Source of the DNA: a virus
Reading direction: 5' to 3' (one strand)
Length of the DNA: 35,830 nucleotides
IMG/VR virus record: IMGVR_UViG_3300035680_000040
Span: 1 to 35,830 of that record
Numbering within the stretch: position 1 is the first letter of the stretch; the number at the start of each line of letters is the position of its first letter. The translations under genes and the position numbers were made by a program. Below, piece after piece: positions 14,048-21,650 of the stretch. The notes beneath the pieces were generated by a model. That model made no database searches, was not told the DNA's origin, and saw only the letters and a list, made by a program, of their open reading frames with translations.

Positions 14048-15196
14048 ATGTCAGAACAACAAGCACTTTTAACCCCTGAACAAGAAGTAGAAATCAGGGA
14101 GGCAATGGAATTAGACCCCGTTCTAAACCATTTATCACCGGTAGAATATGCCAAAGCAAAAGGTTATTTAACCGAAGTAGAGGATACTCCCAGACAACAA
14201 GCACCTGTTGAAACACCGGTAACTCCCGAAAATACCGAAACACCTGTAATCGAGGCTGAGGTAGAATTTGAGGAGGAACAGGATGAAGAAGAAGAAGTAA
14301 GCGTATTTCAAACCAAGAAAGGTACTAAAGTAAATTTCAAGGATGAAAGCGAAGCCAAAGGTTATATCAAGGACAAATTAGGAATTGATGTAAATACCCC
14401 TGCTGGATATGCAAAATTGGTTGAGGCTTTTAACAAGCAAAGAACCAATGCACAGAAGGCAACAGAACTCGAAAAATACAAGGAAGATATAGAAACAGCA
14501 TTTGCCGAAATGCCTCCTGAAATCGTTAAGGCTATCGAAGCCTATAACAATGGCAGTGATTGGAAACAAGCAATTATGTCTGCTCCTGGATTGAAACTTG
14601 ATTTTAATAAAGACTTGGAAAGTCAGGACAGATGGGCATTAATCGAAGCCTATGCACCAGATGAATTGACTCAAGAGGAATTTGAAGATGATCCAAATTC
14701 TAAAGAGGTCTTACGCTTGTTAAGGGTTGCTGAAAAGGCTTTCCGACTTGACAAACAACAGAATGACCGGCAGGTTGCTGAGGCAAAGCGTGTTCAAACC
14801 GAAAGAGAAAAATCTTTCAAGAATTCCGCACTCAGTTCACTCGAACAGGTCAAGGCTGACTTCCCTGGTATTGACGACAAAGAGTTGAAGAAACTCGAAA
14901 AAGTCTTAACAGGTGGCAGTTTAGGTTCTGAGTTTTTCAACAAGGATGGTACTTATCGGGTAGATGCCGCCAAAAAACTTGCATTGATTCAGTATGCTCC
15001 CACAGAAATCGAAAGATTGAGCAAAAAACTTACGAAGTTACAGCAGAAGAACAAAGAACTTTCTGACCAACTTGCAGGGGTTGTTAGCCGAGGGAGAGAT
15101 ACCGTTGCAGATGAAAAAGGTGGAGATAGTTCTATGAAATCCAATGAGCAAAGCATAGTACCAGATTGGCTTCGAACTAACACTCACAAAATTTAA
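14048..15196 (+). CDS. Scaffold protein-like
   Basis: A protein of 382 residues, hydrophilic and very acidic in its first third (EFEEEQDEEEEVSVF at ~75-90), then long helical segments. A coiled coil closes the sequence (IERLSKKLTKLQQKNKELSD, ~320-340) before a short tail. This composition, no Cys/Trp-rich core and position immediately upstream of the coat gene are typical of head-assembly scaffold proteins, which guide shell closure and leave the prohead. No protease active site was seen, so it is unlikely to be a fused prohead protease. Preceded by its own promoter. Confidence 0.65.
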   Translation: MSEQQALLTPEQEVEIREAMELDPVLNHLSPVEYAKAKGYLTEVEDTPRQQAPVETPVTPENTETPVIEAEVEFEEEQDEEEEVSVFQTKKGTKVNFKDESEAKGYIKDKLGIDVNTPAGYAKLVEAFNKQRTNAQKATELEKYKEDIETAFAEMPPEIVKAIEAYNNGSDWKQAIMSAPGLKLDFNKDLESQDRWALIEAYAPDELTQEEFEDDPNSKEVLRLLRVAEKAFRLDKQQNDRQVAEAKRVQTEREKSFKNSALSSLEQVKADFPGIDDKELKKLEKVLTGGSLGSEFFNKDGTYRVDAAKKLALIQYAPTEIERLSKKLTKLQQKNKELSDQLAGVVSRGRDTVADEKGGDSSMKSNEQSIVPDWLRTNTHKI

Positions 15197-15209
15197 TTCT
15201 TAAAAAGAA

Positions 15210-16451
15210 ATGGCAAGTACACAATACACCCCGCCTAATGCAGCGTATAATAATAACGCAGCAAACCCCCTTGGTTCCTTTTGGGGAGGTCTAACAGGCC
15301 AACAACAAGCAATCCTCGAAAGAGAGATTTACACTTCGATTGTAGATTCTGCCCCACAGCAGTTTTACGATTTGAAATTACTTATGGACAAATCACCTAT
15401 CACTAAGACAAGTGATGAACACGAGTGGTTTGAAGCTCCTTATGACCGTTATGGTCTTCCTGTAAATGCCGTAAGTGCAACTGTTACATGGCCAACTACT
15501 CAGAATGTAACCCTTGTTACTTCTGACAATGTTACCTTGAACATGGTATTGACTTACCCTAACAACAAGCAAGGAACTGTAACTGCTAAAGCCGGTAATG
15601 TTATTACCGTTACTCCAATGCAGAACGACAGCCTTCCTGGTATTGCAGCAGGTGATGTTCTTACCTTTGCTTCTCAAATCGAGGGTGATAGTGCTACCAA
15701 CATCAGCAACTACTACCGTTTGAACCTTCAGCGTAAATACAATTACATTTATCTGTTAGCGATTGGTATGCGTTATGGTTTTGTTGAATTGTTGAAATAC
15801 AAGTCAAACAACTACCTGCCTACTTTCCTTGCAGACGAGCGTGATAGAATGTTGAAAAACTTCCGTATCTCTATGTCCAACCAATTGTGGATGGGTAAAA
15901 AAGGTATGATGTTCTTGGCTGACGGAACTCCCGTTAAAATGATGGGTGGTATCTTGAACGAAATGTTGGCTGCTGGTAGTCCGAACATTCAAACTCCTAT
16001 TTCTTCTTTTGGAGATGCCGTTGAATCAGCGTTGCTGAACACAATGGGTGGTCCACTTGGAGAAGAGAAGTTCTTGTTTGCTACTCCTACTCGTATCCTT
16101 CAATTGTCTAAGCAGTTTAAGTCTGCCTTGACTCGTTACACTCCAAACGACATGGTTGCTAAATTGAACCTGAACATGATTGACATCGGTTCAGCAAAAG
16201 CAGTTTTAGTACCTAATTTGCGTTTTGAGGACAGAGCAAGTTTCCCTGCTGCATGGCAAAATTATGCCTTCGTATTGCAGAAAGAGAAAATCAAAACTGT
16301 TAAATTGTTAGGCTATGATGCTACTTGGACAATCAATCCTCGTAACAACGGTGGTCCATCTTTGAACAACTTCTATGAGTTCGGAATGAGTTCTTCTTTG
16401 GGCTTACAGTTTGAGGCTCCACAGTATTCTTCATTGATTACAATTCAGTAA
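15210..16451 (+). CDS. Major capsid protein
   Basis: A protein of 413 residues, the expected size for an HK97-fold coat protein. Features: N-terminal arm with Asn/Pro/Ala-rich sequence (1-35), a helical stretch (QQAILEREIYTSIVDSAPQQ), and a beta-rich insertion at about 75-160 (TVTWPTTQNVTLVTSDNVTL ... GNVITVTPMQ). A long helix with MRYGFVELLKYKSNNYL follows, then the P-domain region (AVLVPNLRFEDRA) and a C-terminal strand segment. Charges are low, codon usage is even and the frame lies directly behind the scaffold. The motif order suggests a crAss/SU10-like coat. The family assignment is inferred from length, position and composition rather than a diagnostic residue. Confidence 0.7.
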   Translation: MASTQYTPPNAAYNNNAANPLGSFWGGLTGQQQAILEREIYTSIVDSAPQQFYDLKLLMDKSPITKTSDEHEWFEAPYDRYGLPVNAVSATVTWPTTQNVTLVTSDNVTLNMVLTYPNNKQGTVTAKAGNVITVTPMQNDSLPGIAAGDVLTFASQIEGDSATNISNYYRLNLQRKYNYIYLLAIGMRYGFVELLKYKSNNYLPTFLADERDRMLKNFRISMSNQLWMGKKGMMFLADGTPVKMMGGILNEMLAAGSPNIQTPISSFGDAVESALLNTMGGPLGEEKFLFATPTRILQLSKQFKSALTRYTPNDMVAKLNLNMIDIGSAKAVLVPNLRFEDRASFPAAWQNYAFVLQKEKIKTVKLLGYDATWTINPRNNGGPSLNNFYEFGMSSSLGLQFEAPQYSSLITIQ

Positions 16452-16463
16452 TTTCTTTGTATC

Positions 16464-16511
16464 ATCGGTAAGGTTCAGGGAGGGCATTAAAATCCTCCCT
16501 GAATTTCCGAT
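16464..16511 (+). promoter_or_regulatory. Strong hairpin after the coat gene
   Basis: A perfect 10-bp stem TTCAGGGAGG (16474-16483) / CCTCCCTGAA (16494-16503), extended by ATCGG (16464-16468) / CCGAT (16507-16511). There is no T tract after it. It lies between the coat gene and the next rightward gene, so it may stabilise the coat mRNA 3' end or lower read-through rather than fully terminate. Confidence 0.6.
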
Positions 16512-16538
16512 ACAACTTATCACATTACATAAATTAAA

Positions 16539-17423
16539 ATGGGACAGAACAATCAGCCGAAACACGGCACAAACGCTGGAAATAACAGCGATAAAAGCCA
16601 AGCAGAATTACCTTTGACAGAGAAGGAGATTCACGACAATTCATTTACAGGTCAAATCGTTATCAATGATAAAGATGGCAAACCTGTTACTATTACCCTC
16701 GAACAACTCCGACAGATTCAGGAAAGCCTTGGTCCGAGAGTTATTCAAGTTGCAGAACAACATAATCGTGTTGCAGAGAAAACTACTGAAAGTACCAATC
16801 CTGAGTTACAATATCGGGTTGAGGATTACCTTGATGAACCCGTAGTATTCTTTTCTTTGCGTAGAGAGTTTATTGATTATGGTTGTTTCGACCACAAAAC
16901 AGGACGATACCACATTCCTCCTTTTAGGGATGAAGGCAAGAATAAAAACGAGAACGGTGAATATCCGGTAAAGCCAATTCACTTCAGATTCTCCTATGCC
17001 GAGAAGGTTGCCAATTACAAATTAGGGGAGTTTAACGACATTCCTTTCTGTACTTATTTCTGTAAGAATCAGAAGGAGTTGGATTACTTGTTGAACCATC
17101 CGAAATTAGGAATTGAGTTCTTCCGTGCGAAAAATGAGATTACCACCACAGATACCATTCGTGGCAGAGCTTTAGCAGATGCAGCCAACGAGGTTGATGT
17201 ATTGCGGAATGATAGCGTAATTGAGAGGTTGCAAAACTTAGGCAAGGAGGTATCTACCGATATGGGTCAGAATAGAAATCAGTTGATTGCTGTTTTGGCT
17301 GACGAAAGATTGAAGCAAGAAGATAAGATTATGGCTAACAACGCAATGCTTAGTAGCGATGGAAAGCGTAAGGCTATCTTCGAAATGGGTTCTAACAAAC
17401 CTGCGGTACACGAGAGAGTATAA
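16539..17423 (+). CDS. Hypothetical virion-operon protein
   Basis: A protein of 294 residues. The N-terminal 30 residues are Asn/Gln/Ser-rich and unstructured; a globular middle follows (YLDEPVVFFSLRREFIDYGC, KPIHFRFSYAEKVANYKLGE); the C-terminal third is helical (RALADAANEVDVLRNDSVIE, NRNQLIAVLADERLKQEDKI). The family is not recognised. Its position between coat and connector-like genes suggests a head-completion or auxiliary capsid role, without direct support. Confidence 0.65.
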   Translation: MGQNNQPKHGTNAGNNSDKSQAELPLTEKEIHDNSFTGQIVINDKDGKPVTITLEQLRQIQESLGPRVIQVAEQHNRVAEKTTESTNPELQYRVEDYLDEPVVFFSLRREFIDYGCFDHKTGRYHIPPFRDEGKNKNENGEYPVKPIHFRFSYAEKVANYKLGEFNDIPFCTYFCKNQKELDYLLNHPKLGIEFFRAKNEITTTDTIRGRALADAANEVDVLRNDSVIERLQNLGKEVSTDMGQNRNQLIAVLADERLKQEDKIMANNAMLSSDGKRKAIFEMGSNKPAVHERV

Positions 17424-17431
17424 ACTAAACT

Positions 17432-18307
17432 ATGATACAGGTACAGACCATTATAGACAGGATGAAGTCGGCTTTAGATGCTGAGGGTAGTGATTACTAC
17501 AATTTCGGCAGGGATTTTAAGCCAGCAATCAACTATGCTTTAGAGTGGTCTGTATCTGTTATTACTCCTTACCTTGGTCAAAAAAAGTTCTCCGAAGAAC
17601 TATTTCGGGAATTGACTTTCAGTAAAATTTGGCAGACAAGTGAGTACAGCAGGGTGAATATCAATCCGGCAGACCTGAACAATAGGGATATTTGGACAAT
17701 TCTTGCTATTTACCCTAAGCCTTATGTAGTTGTTGAAAGTGCTTCTGATTTAATTCCTAATCTTCCAGGTACTTACTACAACGAGATTCAGCCTTATTTG
17801 AATCAGCAGGTTTTTAATGCACCTATTGTTACACAGGCTTGGAACGCCACAGGATTAACTACATTACTTCCACACGAAGGTACATTCAGACCTGAATTAA
17901 GTTTCCTTAGAAGTGATAAAAGTTGCCGTAGAGAGAACCTTGAAAGGTATGCAACTAATAAAGGAAACCCATTTGCACCGGGTAATATTTCCTACAATGA
18001 CGATGTTACCGAATATGTTTATGTAAGTTACATTGATTATACTTCGGTTTATGGAGGTTACAAACTGACTATTCCCAGAGAATTAGAAATTGCACCCTAT
18101 ATTCCCAATGAATTAGTTGCTGTTTTCTACATTCATACTCCTGCTGAGGTAGTTTTAGCAACCGATACTATTCCATTTCCTGCAATTATGATGAATGTTT
18201 TAGTTTCTAAGGCATTGAATTATATCAGTATTAAGCAGAATAACGGCACGAATTTGAGGGGCACAACGGATCAAGAATTACTTTCATTACTTGGGGCAGT
18301 AGAGTAA
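17432..18307 (+). CDS. Head-tail connector / ring-like protein
   Basis: A protein of 291 residues. A helical N-terminus (MIQVQTIIDRMKSALDAEGS, INYALEWSVSVITPYLG) is followed by strand-rich segments and a final helix (MMNVLVSKALNYISIKQNNG). A helix-rich start with 'ALEWSV' and later 'PAEVVLATDTIPFPAIMMNV' resembles the gp4/gp10-like connector proteins of podoviruses, in which 'hxxPxxxxxhhhxxA' packs on the portal. It lies 8 bases after its neighbour. The call rests on order and composition, so it is only moderately sure. Confidence 0.5.
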   Translation: MIQVQTIIDRMKSALDAEGSDYYNFGRDFKPAINYALEWSVSVITPYLGQKKFSEELFRELTFSKIWQTSEYSRVNINPADLNNRDIWTILAIYPKPYVVVESASDLIPNLPGTYYNEIQPYLNQQVFNAPIVTQAWNATGLTTLLPHEGTFRPELSFLRSDKSCRRENLERYATNKGNPFAPGNISYNDDVTEYVYVSYIDYTSVYGGYKLTIPRELEIAPYIPNELVAVFYIHTPAEVVLATDTIPFPAIMMNVLVSKALNYISIKQNNGTNLRGTTDQELLSLLGAVE

Positions 18308-18313
18308 CAGATT

Positions 18314-18604
18314 ATGGCACAGAATCCAAAGCAAGGCATTTTGAAGCGTGTAGGCGTAAGTGGTTTTAACAAGCCTAAGCGTACACCAAGTCATCCAACC
18401 AAAAGCCATGTAGTTGTGGCGAAAGAAGGTGAAAAAGTAAAAACTGTTCGTTTTGGGCAACAAGGAGTAACAGGTGCTGGAAAGAACCCGAAAACTCCTG
18501 CTGAAAAAGCAAGAAAAAAGAGTTACTATGCGAGGCATAATGCCCAAGACCCCAATCCAAGTAAATTATCTGCTCGGTACTGGTCGCACAAGGTCAAGTG
18601 GTGA
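18314..18604 (+). CDS. Small basic conserved phage protein (KTVRFGxxGVTGAG ... KLSARYWSHKVKW)
   Basis: A protein of 96 residues, strongly basic. It contains KVKTVRFGQQGVTGAGKNPK (about 42-61) and a C-terminal block SYYARHNAQ ... KLSARYWSHKVKW (70-96). This pair of motifs, 'VRFGxxGhxxAG' and 'RxxYxARH...hSAxYWxxKxxW', recurs in small proteins in structural regions of many tailed phages, including marine ones, with no settled function. It sits 7 bases after the connector-like gene. An internal, DNA-binding or assembly role is conceivable given the charge. Confidence 0.65.
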   Translation: MAQNPKQGILKRVGVSGFNKPKRTPSHPTKSHVVVAKEGEKVKTVRFGQQGVTGAGKNPKTPAEKARKKSYYARHNAQDPNPSKLSARYWSHKVKW

Positions 18605-18619
18605 TAAAAAAAATCTTCT

Positions 18620-18627
18620 TATATTTG
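18620..18627 (+). promoter_or_regulatory. Candidate promoter (-7 element) of the exported-protein cassette
   Basis: TATATTTG matches the -7 consensus and the leader downstream shares AAGTTCAACTA (18636-18646) with the head-operon leader at 9918-9928. No clean TTTG -33 box lies at the right distance, so the promoter is weaker or differently controlled. Confidence 0.45.
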
Positions 18628-18661
18628 TATTCACAAAGTTCAACTAAAACATATTTCAAAC

Positions 18662-19141
18662 ATGAAAAAAATTCTTTTCCTCCTTTTGACAGCAGTGTTG
18701 CTGTTTGCCTGTGAGCCTTCTACGGCTACTGCACAAAGAACAATTACCTATGAAGTTACCAATGGTTACTTTTTGGTAAAATCAGGAACAACTAAACTGG
18801 TAACTTTATCAGTATTAGACGCAAAAGTCGATACGGTTCAAAGACCTTTGACTTCTTATGATTATACAACTTTGCGATTCACCGGAAATGGTACATTTAT
18901 AAATTTGCGATATTCTCCAACCAATGATACTATTTCAGGTCGTACTGCGGTTCAGGCTCGCAATATTATGAATCAGACTATTAATGCTGCGAAAGGAAAT
19001 TATCTTGGTGCATATAAGAAATCCGAGTTAATTGCCCCTGATACTGCTTTTACAGGTAATTACTACTACGATACCGACACTGCTACTTTTAGATTCAAGA
19101 GAGCAACAGGTGGGTTCCAAAGTATTCAACCTAAGTTTTAA
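18662..19141 (+). CDS. Exported lipoprotein, paralogue A of a tandem pair
   Basis: A protein of 159 residues. The N-terminus MKKILFLLLTAVLLFAC is a classic signal peptide ending in a lipobox (LFAC, Cys17), so the mature protein should be lipid-anchored. The body is Thr-rich and beta-like. The C-terminal half, from YSPTNDTISG through GNYLGAYKK to YYYDTDTATFRF, is matched by the next gene, which also has 159 residues. The ending 'YYYDxDxAxFRxxxxxxGxQSxQ' resembles the terminal motif of phage fibre proteins. Inference: a host-surface moron made from a virion operon, for example in superinfection exclusion. Direct evidence for function is lacking. Confidence 0.65.
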   Translation: MKKILFLLLTAVLLFACEPSTATAQRTITYEVTNGYFLVKSGTTKLVTLSVLDAKVDTVQRPLTSYDYTTLRFTGNGTFINLRYSPTNDTISGRTAVQARNIMNQTINAAKGNYLGAYKKSELIAPDTAFTGNYYYDTDTATFRFKRATGGFQSIQPKF

Positions 19142-19151
19142 TTAACCAACC

Positions 19152-19631
19152 ATGAAAAAACTTCTGTTTTTATCAATATTGCTTGTTTGCGTAGTTTCTG
19201 CGAAGGCACAGTCGTATAACATTCTTAGTTGGGAGTTCAAAAACGACATAATGTTGTTGAAGAGAAGTGGGAATAACCGAGTGTTTTTCAAAAGCAACAT
19301 AATGAACACTTATTTTGGGCCTTGTTACTTAACTTCTATATGTGTATATAATGATAGGGCTTTAACCAATTTGTCATATGCGAGAATTGACTATTCTCCA
19401 CTAAATCCTAACAGGGATACTATAATCGGATACACAAGAGACCAAGCTATTGACTTGTTAAATCAATCTGTAAATGCCAAAAAAGGTAACTATTTGGGTA
19501 ATTATCAGAAAATAGGATTATTTGTTCCTGACACCTCAACAGTTGGTTATTACTACTATGATAAAGACAGTGCATTGTTCAGAGTAAGGACAGAAGCATC
19601 TGGCTGGCAGAGTTTACAGCCTAAGAATTAA
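19152..19631 (+). CDS. Exported protein, paralogue B of a tandem pair
   Basis: A protein of 159 residues. The N-terminus MKKLLFLSILLVCVVSAKAQ is a Sec signal peptide with a predicted signal peptidase I site after AKA (19/20), not a lipobox. The C-terminal ~75 residues align with the upstream gene: YSP, NDTI/RDTI, KGNYLG, PDT, YYYD, FR and QS-QPK are shared in the same order. The N-terminal half has diverged and has two cysteines (SFGPCYLTSICVY-like region). It lies 10 bases after its sister and before a strong terminator. One copy is lipid-anchored and the other soluble or periplasmic. Confidence 0.65.
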   Translation: MKKLLFLSILLVCVVSAKAQSYNILSWEFKNDIMLLKRSGNNRVFFKSNIMNTYFGPCYLTSICVYNDRALTNLSYARIDYSPLNPNRDTIIGYTRDQAIDLLNQSVNAKKGNYLGNYQKIGLFVPDTSTVGYYYYDKDSALFRVRTEASGWQSLQPKN

Positions 19632-19658
19632 GGGTTAATTAGCGTTGCCTTTTGACAG

Positions 19659-19692
19659 AGCCCGGAGGATTGATGACCTTCGGGCTTTTTTT
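19659..19692 (+). terminator. Rho-independent terminator of the exported-protein cassette
   Basis: AGCCCG (19659-19664) and CGGGCT (19681-19686), with AGG/CCT continuing the stem across a bulge on each side, followed by a T run. It separates the cassette from the tail genes. Confidence 0.8.
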
Positions 19693-19693
19693 A

Positions 19694-19727
19694 TTTGTCC
19701 TATTTAATATACAATTTCGTATCTTTG
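19694..19727 (+). promoter_or_regulatory. Promoter of the tail-stub operon
   Basis: TTTG (19694-19697), 22 bases, TATCTTTG (19720-19727). The spacer is a little long. The ATG at 19732 is only 4 bases past the -7 box, so the mRNA is expected to be leaderless or nearly so. Confidence 0.5.
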
Positions 19728-19731
19728 GGGT

Positions 19732-20508
19732 ATGGCTGGATACACATATAGGGAGGTTGTCTATGATATTTGGCAATCCCTAAAACAGAATTTTGACGAT
19801 GGAGAACTGACCTTAGCACAGGTTTTGTACCATGTAAGCGTAAGTGCTAACAGGTTGAAATATCAGCATTTAAACAATGAATTAAAGGATTCAAGCACAA
19901 TTGGAGGCGATTATTTAAGGGTATATTCTAATATTCCTATTCAATCTCAAAGCACATCAAGCAATCCGAATGTAATTAAGAATCAAAAATATATCATCCT
20001 TCCTGCGAGAATAATTGACCTGCCGAGGGATGGAGGAATAAAGTACATTACTTATGACCATTTAGACCCAAATTGTTGTTATGGCCCAAATCAGGTGAAT
20101 TTTACAAGAACTACACCGGGTTTTGGAATTCAGAGGTTATATGGAAATGAGTATGAAAAACCGAGCGAAGCCAATCCGTATTTCTATGTAGTTGAGGACG
20201 AAAGTGGAAATGGGGTACGGATTTATTTATTGGGCTTAGAATGTAGTAGTATTGCTAAGTTGCAGATAGGGTGTTATGCCTATACTACTGCTGCTGACAT
20301 TAAAAGCCTTGATGATATTCTTGATTTGCCGGAACACCTGATTGAGGTATTGAAATACAATGTAATCAGCCTTGGTAAGTTTGTATTAGCAACGATTAGT
20401 GATAATATTAACGATGGGCAGAATACACTTTCGGCTGAAAGTGGATTAAGTCGTGCTGACCAATTGTATCAGCAACAAGTTACACAACAATTACAGGGAG
20501 GTAATTAA
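19732..20508 (+). CDS. Ring/tail-stub protein-like
   Basis: A protein of 258 residues. The N-terminus is helical (MAGYTYREVVYDIWQSLKQN, LTLAQVLYHVSVSANRLKYQ), the centre strand-rich with YIILPARIIDLPRDGGIKYI, and the C-terminal part helical with LPEHLIEVLKYNVISLGKFV. This layout, with a 'LP..ll.li....i..l...' end, fits the ring and tail-adaptor proteins that stack under the portal in short-tailed phages. The next gene is similar in architecture. Family not proven by eye. Confidence 0.5.
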   Translation: MAGYTYREVVYDIWQSLKQNFDDGELTLAQVLYHVSVSANRLKYQHLNNELKDSSTIGGDYLRVYSNIPIQSQSTSSNPNVIKNQKYIILPARIIDLPRDGGIKYITYDHLDPNCCYGPNQVNFTRTTPGFGIQRLYGNEYEKPSEANPYFYVVEDESGNGVRIYLLGLECSSIAKLQIGCYAYTTAADIKSLDDILDLPEHLIEVLKYNVISLGKFVLATISDNINDGQNTLSAESGLSRADQLYQQQVTQQLQGGN

Positions 20509-20510
20509 TT

Positions 20511-21275
20511 ATGGAATGGAGCGATAGAATTACTGCTGACGATATTATTTCTGAAGTAAGTATGATGCTTGATGATGCAGATTTACAGAGGGGATTAAGT
20601 CGTGGGTACTATATGAATAGTGTTCAAAGGGCTTATGAGGATTTGAATTTGCAATCGTTCATGACTATTCTTACTAAGGATATTCCCTTGGTTCCTGGTA
20701 GGTTTACTTTGGATATGCCTTCTGATAGTTTCAATATTCGTGAAATGTATTTGCATAATGGCGTATGTTGTCAGCCTGGAAGTGAAATGGCTGTTGTGCA
20801 TTGGAAGAGGTTGTATAACAATAGCCAAGGTGGTCCTGGATATACTGCTTTAGTAAAAGACAATCAGGCACAGGATTACTACTACAATGCAGGTGGACAG
20901 GGGTTCGATATTCAGAGTACAGGGTTTACTACTTACTTTGCCAATATTGAGAATAGACTGATAATGCTTAGTAGTCCTTCTTTGGAGTTCAAGTATTTGA
21001 GGTTAGTTTATAATAGCCTTGGAGGTGAGATAGGTTCTACCATTGAGATTCCGAGAGTAGTTAGGGAGTGCATTACTTTAATGACTGCAAAGCGTGTCTG
21101 TAAGGCATTATTAGCGAGGGATGAAAAGAAGTACCGGACTATATATCAAACGATAGTAGGCGACCTTGACGACCCAAGAGAAGGGGCATTAGCAAGGGCT
21201 AAAGTGTTTCTTGTCAGAATGGGAACATGGAAGCGTAATGAGTTTAATTTGAACAACGAAACCTCAAAGTATTAA
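20511..21275 (+). CDS. Tail tubular / adaptor protein-like
   Basis: A protein of 254 residues starting 2 bases after its neighbour, with GGGAGG upstream of the ATG. N-terminal helices (MMLDDADLQRGLSRGYYMNS, RAYEDLNLQSFMT) precede a strand-rich core with PSDSFNIREMYLHNGVC and YLRLVYNSLGGEIG. C-terminal helices follow (IEIPRVVRECITLMTAKRVC, KYRTIYQTIVGDLDD). 'LDMP.D...I.EMYL.NG' then 'IPRV...CI..M.A' is the kind of order seen in podovirus adaptor/ring proteins. Position just before the long tail-stub gene supports it. Confidence 0.55.
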   Translation: MEWSDRITADDIISEVSMMLDDADLQRGLSRGYYMNSVQRAYEDLNLQSFMTILTKDIPLVPGRFTLDMPSDSFNIREMYLHNGVCCQPGSEMAVVHWKRLYNNSQGGPGYTALVKDNQAQDYYYNAGGQGFDIQSTGFTTYFANIENRLIMLSSPSLEFKYLRLVYNSLGGEIGSTIEIPRVVRECITLMTAKRVCKALLARDEKKYRTIYQTIVGDLDDPREGALARAKVFLVRMGTWKRNEFNLNNETSKY

Positions 21276-21281
21276 TAGGAT

Positions 21282-21647
21282 ATGCCATTACAATCAACAA
21301 ATAGCGATTTAGTGTGTTTAGGCACATTGAGCATCAAAGAAAATACCGTTGAAATATGGTGCGATAAACTGCAAGTAGAGCCACCGTTTATAAAAATCAA
21401 TGGAATTGTTTGTGCAAAAAACCATGAATTGCCTATTAATATTAGCGACAAAGTTGAATTTATGGGTGATGATGTTTGTTTCGGTGGGGCACTTCTCATT
21501 ACCAACAATAAAACTCCACCTGTTCTCTTAAATATTCAAGACATGATAGACAACAGAACAACAGTTAATCGTTCTGAAAAATATTTCAATGATTTTGAAA
21601 TTAACAGGTACAGTGTTTATGTAACAAACGAATTTAAAAATCTTTAA
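21282..21647 (+). CDS. Stand-alone copy of an N-terminal domain of the next (tail-stub) protein
   Basis: A protein of 121 residues, alignable over about 100 residues with residues ~90-195 of the protein encoded at 21651: CLGT..VK...VE.WCD.LQ..PPF / APF, I.G.I..A...LPI.I, C.GG....T.N.T.P..LN.QDMID, EKYF..F...RY. Roughly 45% of positions are identical. Both genes start in the same context, ATATGCCATTAC, giving MPL. It thus looks like a duplicate that kept the start and one domain and lost the ~85 residues between. It could be an assembly chaperone, a subunit that competes with the long protein, or a recombination remnant kept by selection. Confidence 0.75.
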   Translation: MPLQSTNSDLVCLGTLSIKENTVEIWCDKLQVEPPFIKINGIVCAKNHELPINISDKVEFMGDDVCFGGALLITNNKTPPVLLNIQDMIDNRTTVNRSEKYFNDFEINRYSVYVTNEFKNL

Positions 21648-21650
21648 GAT

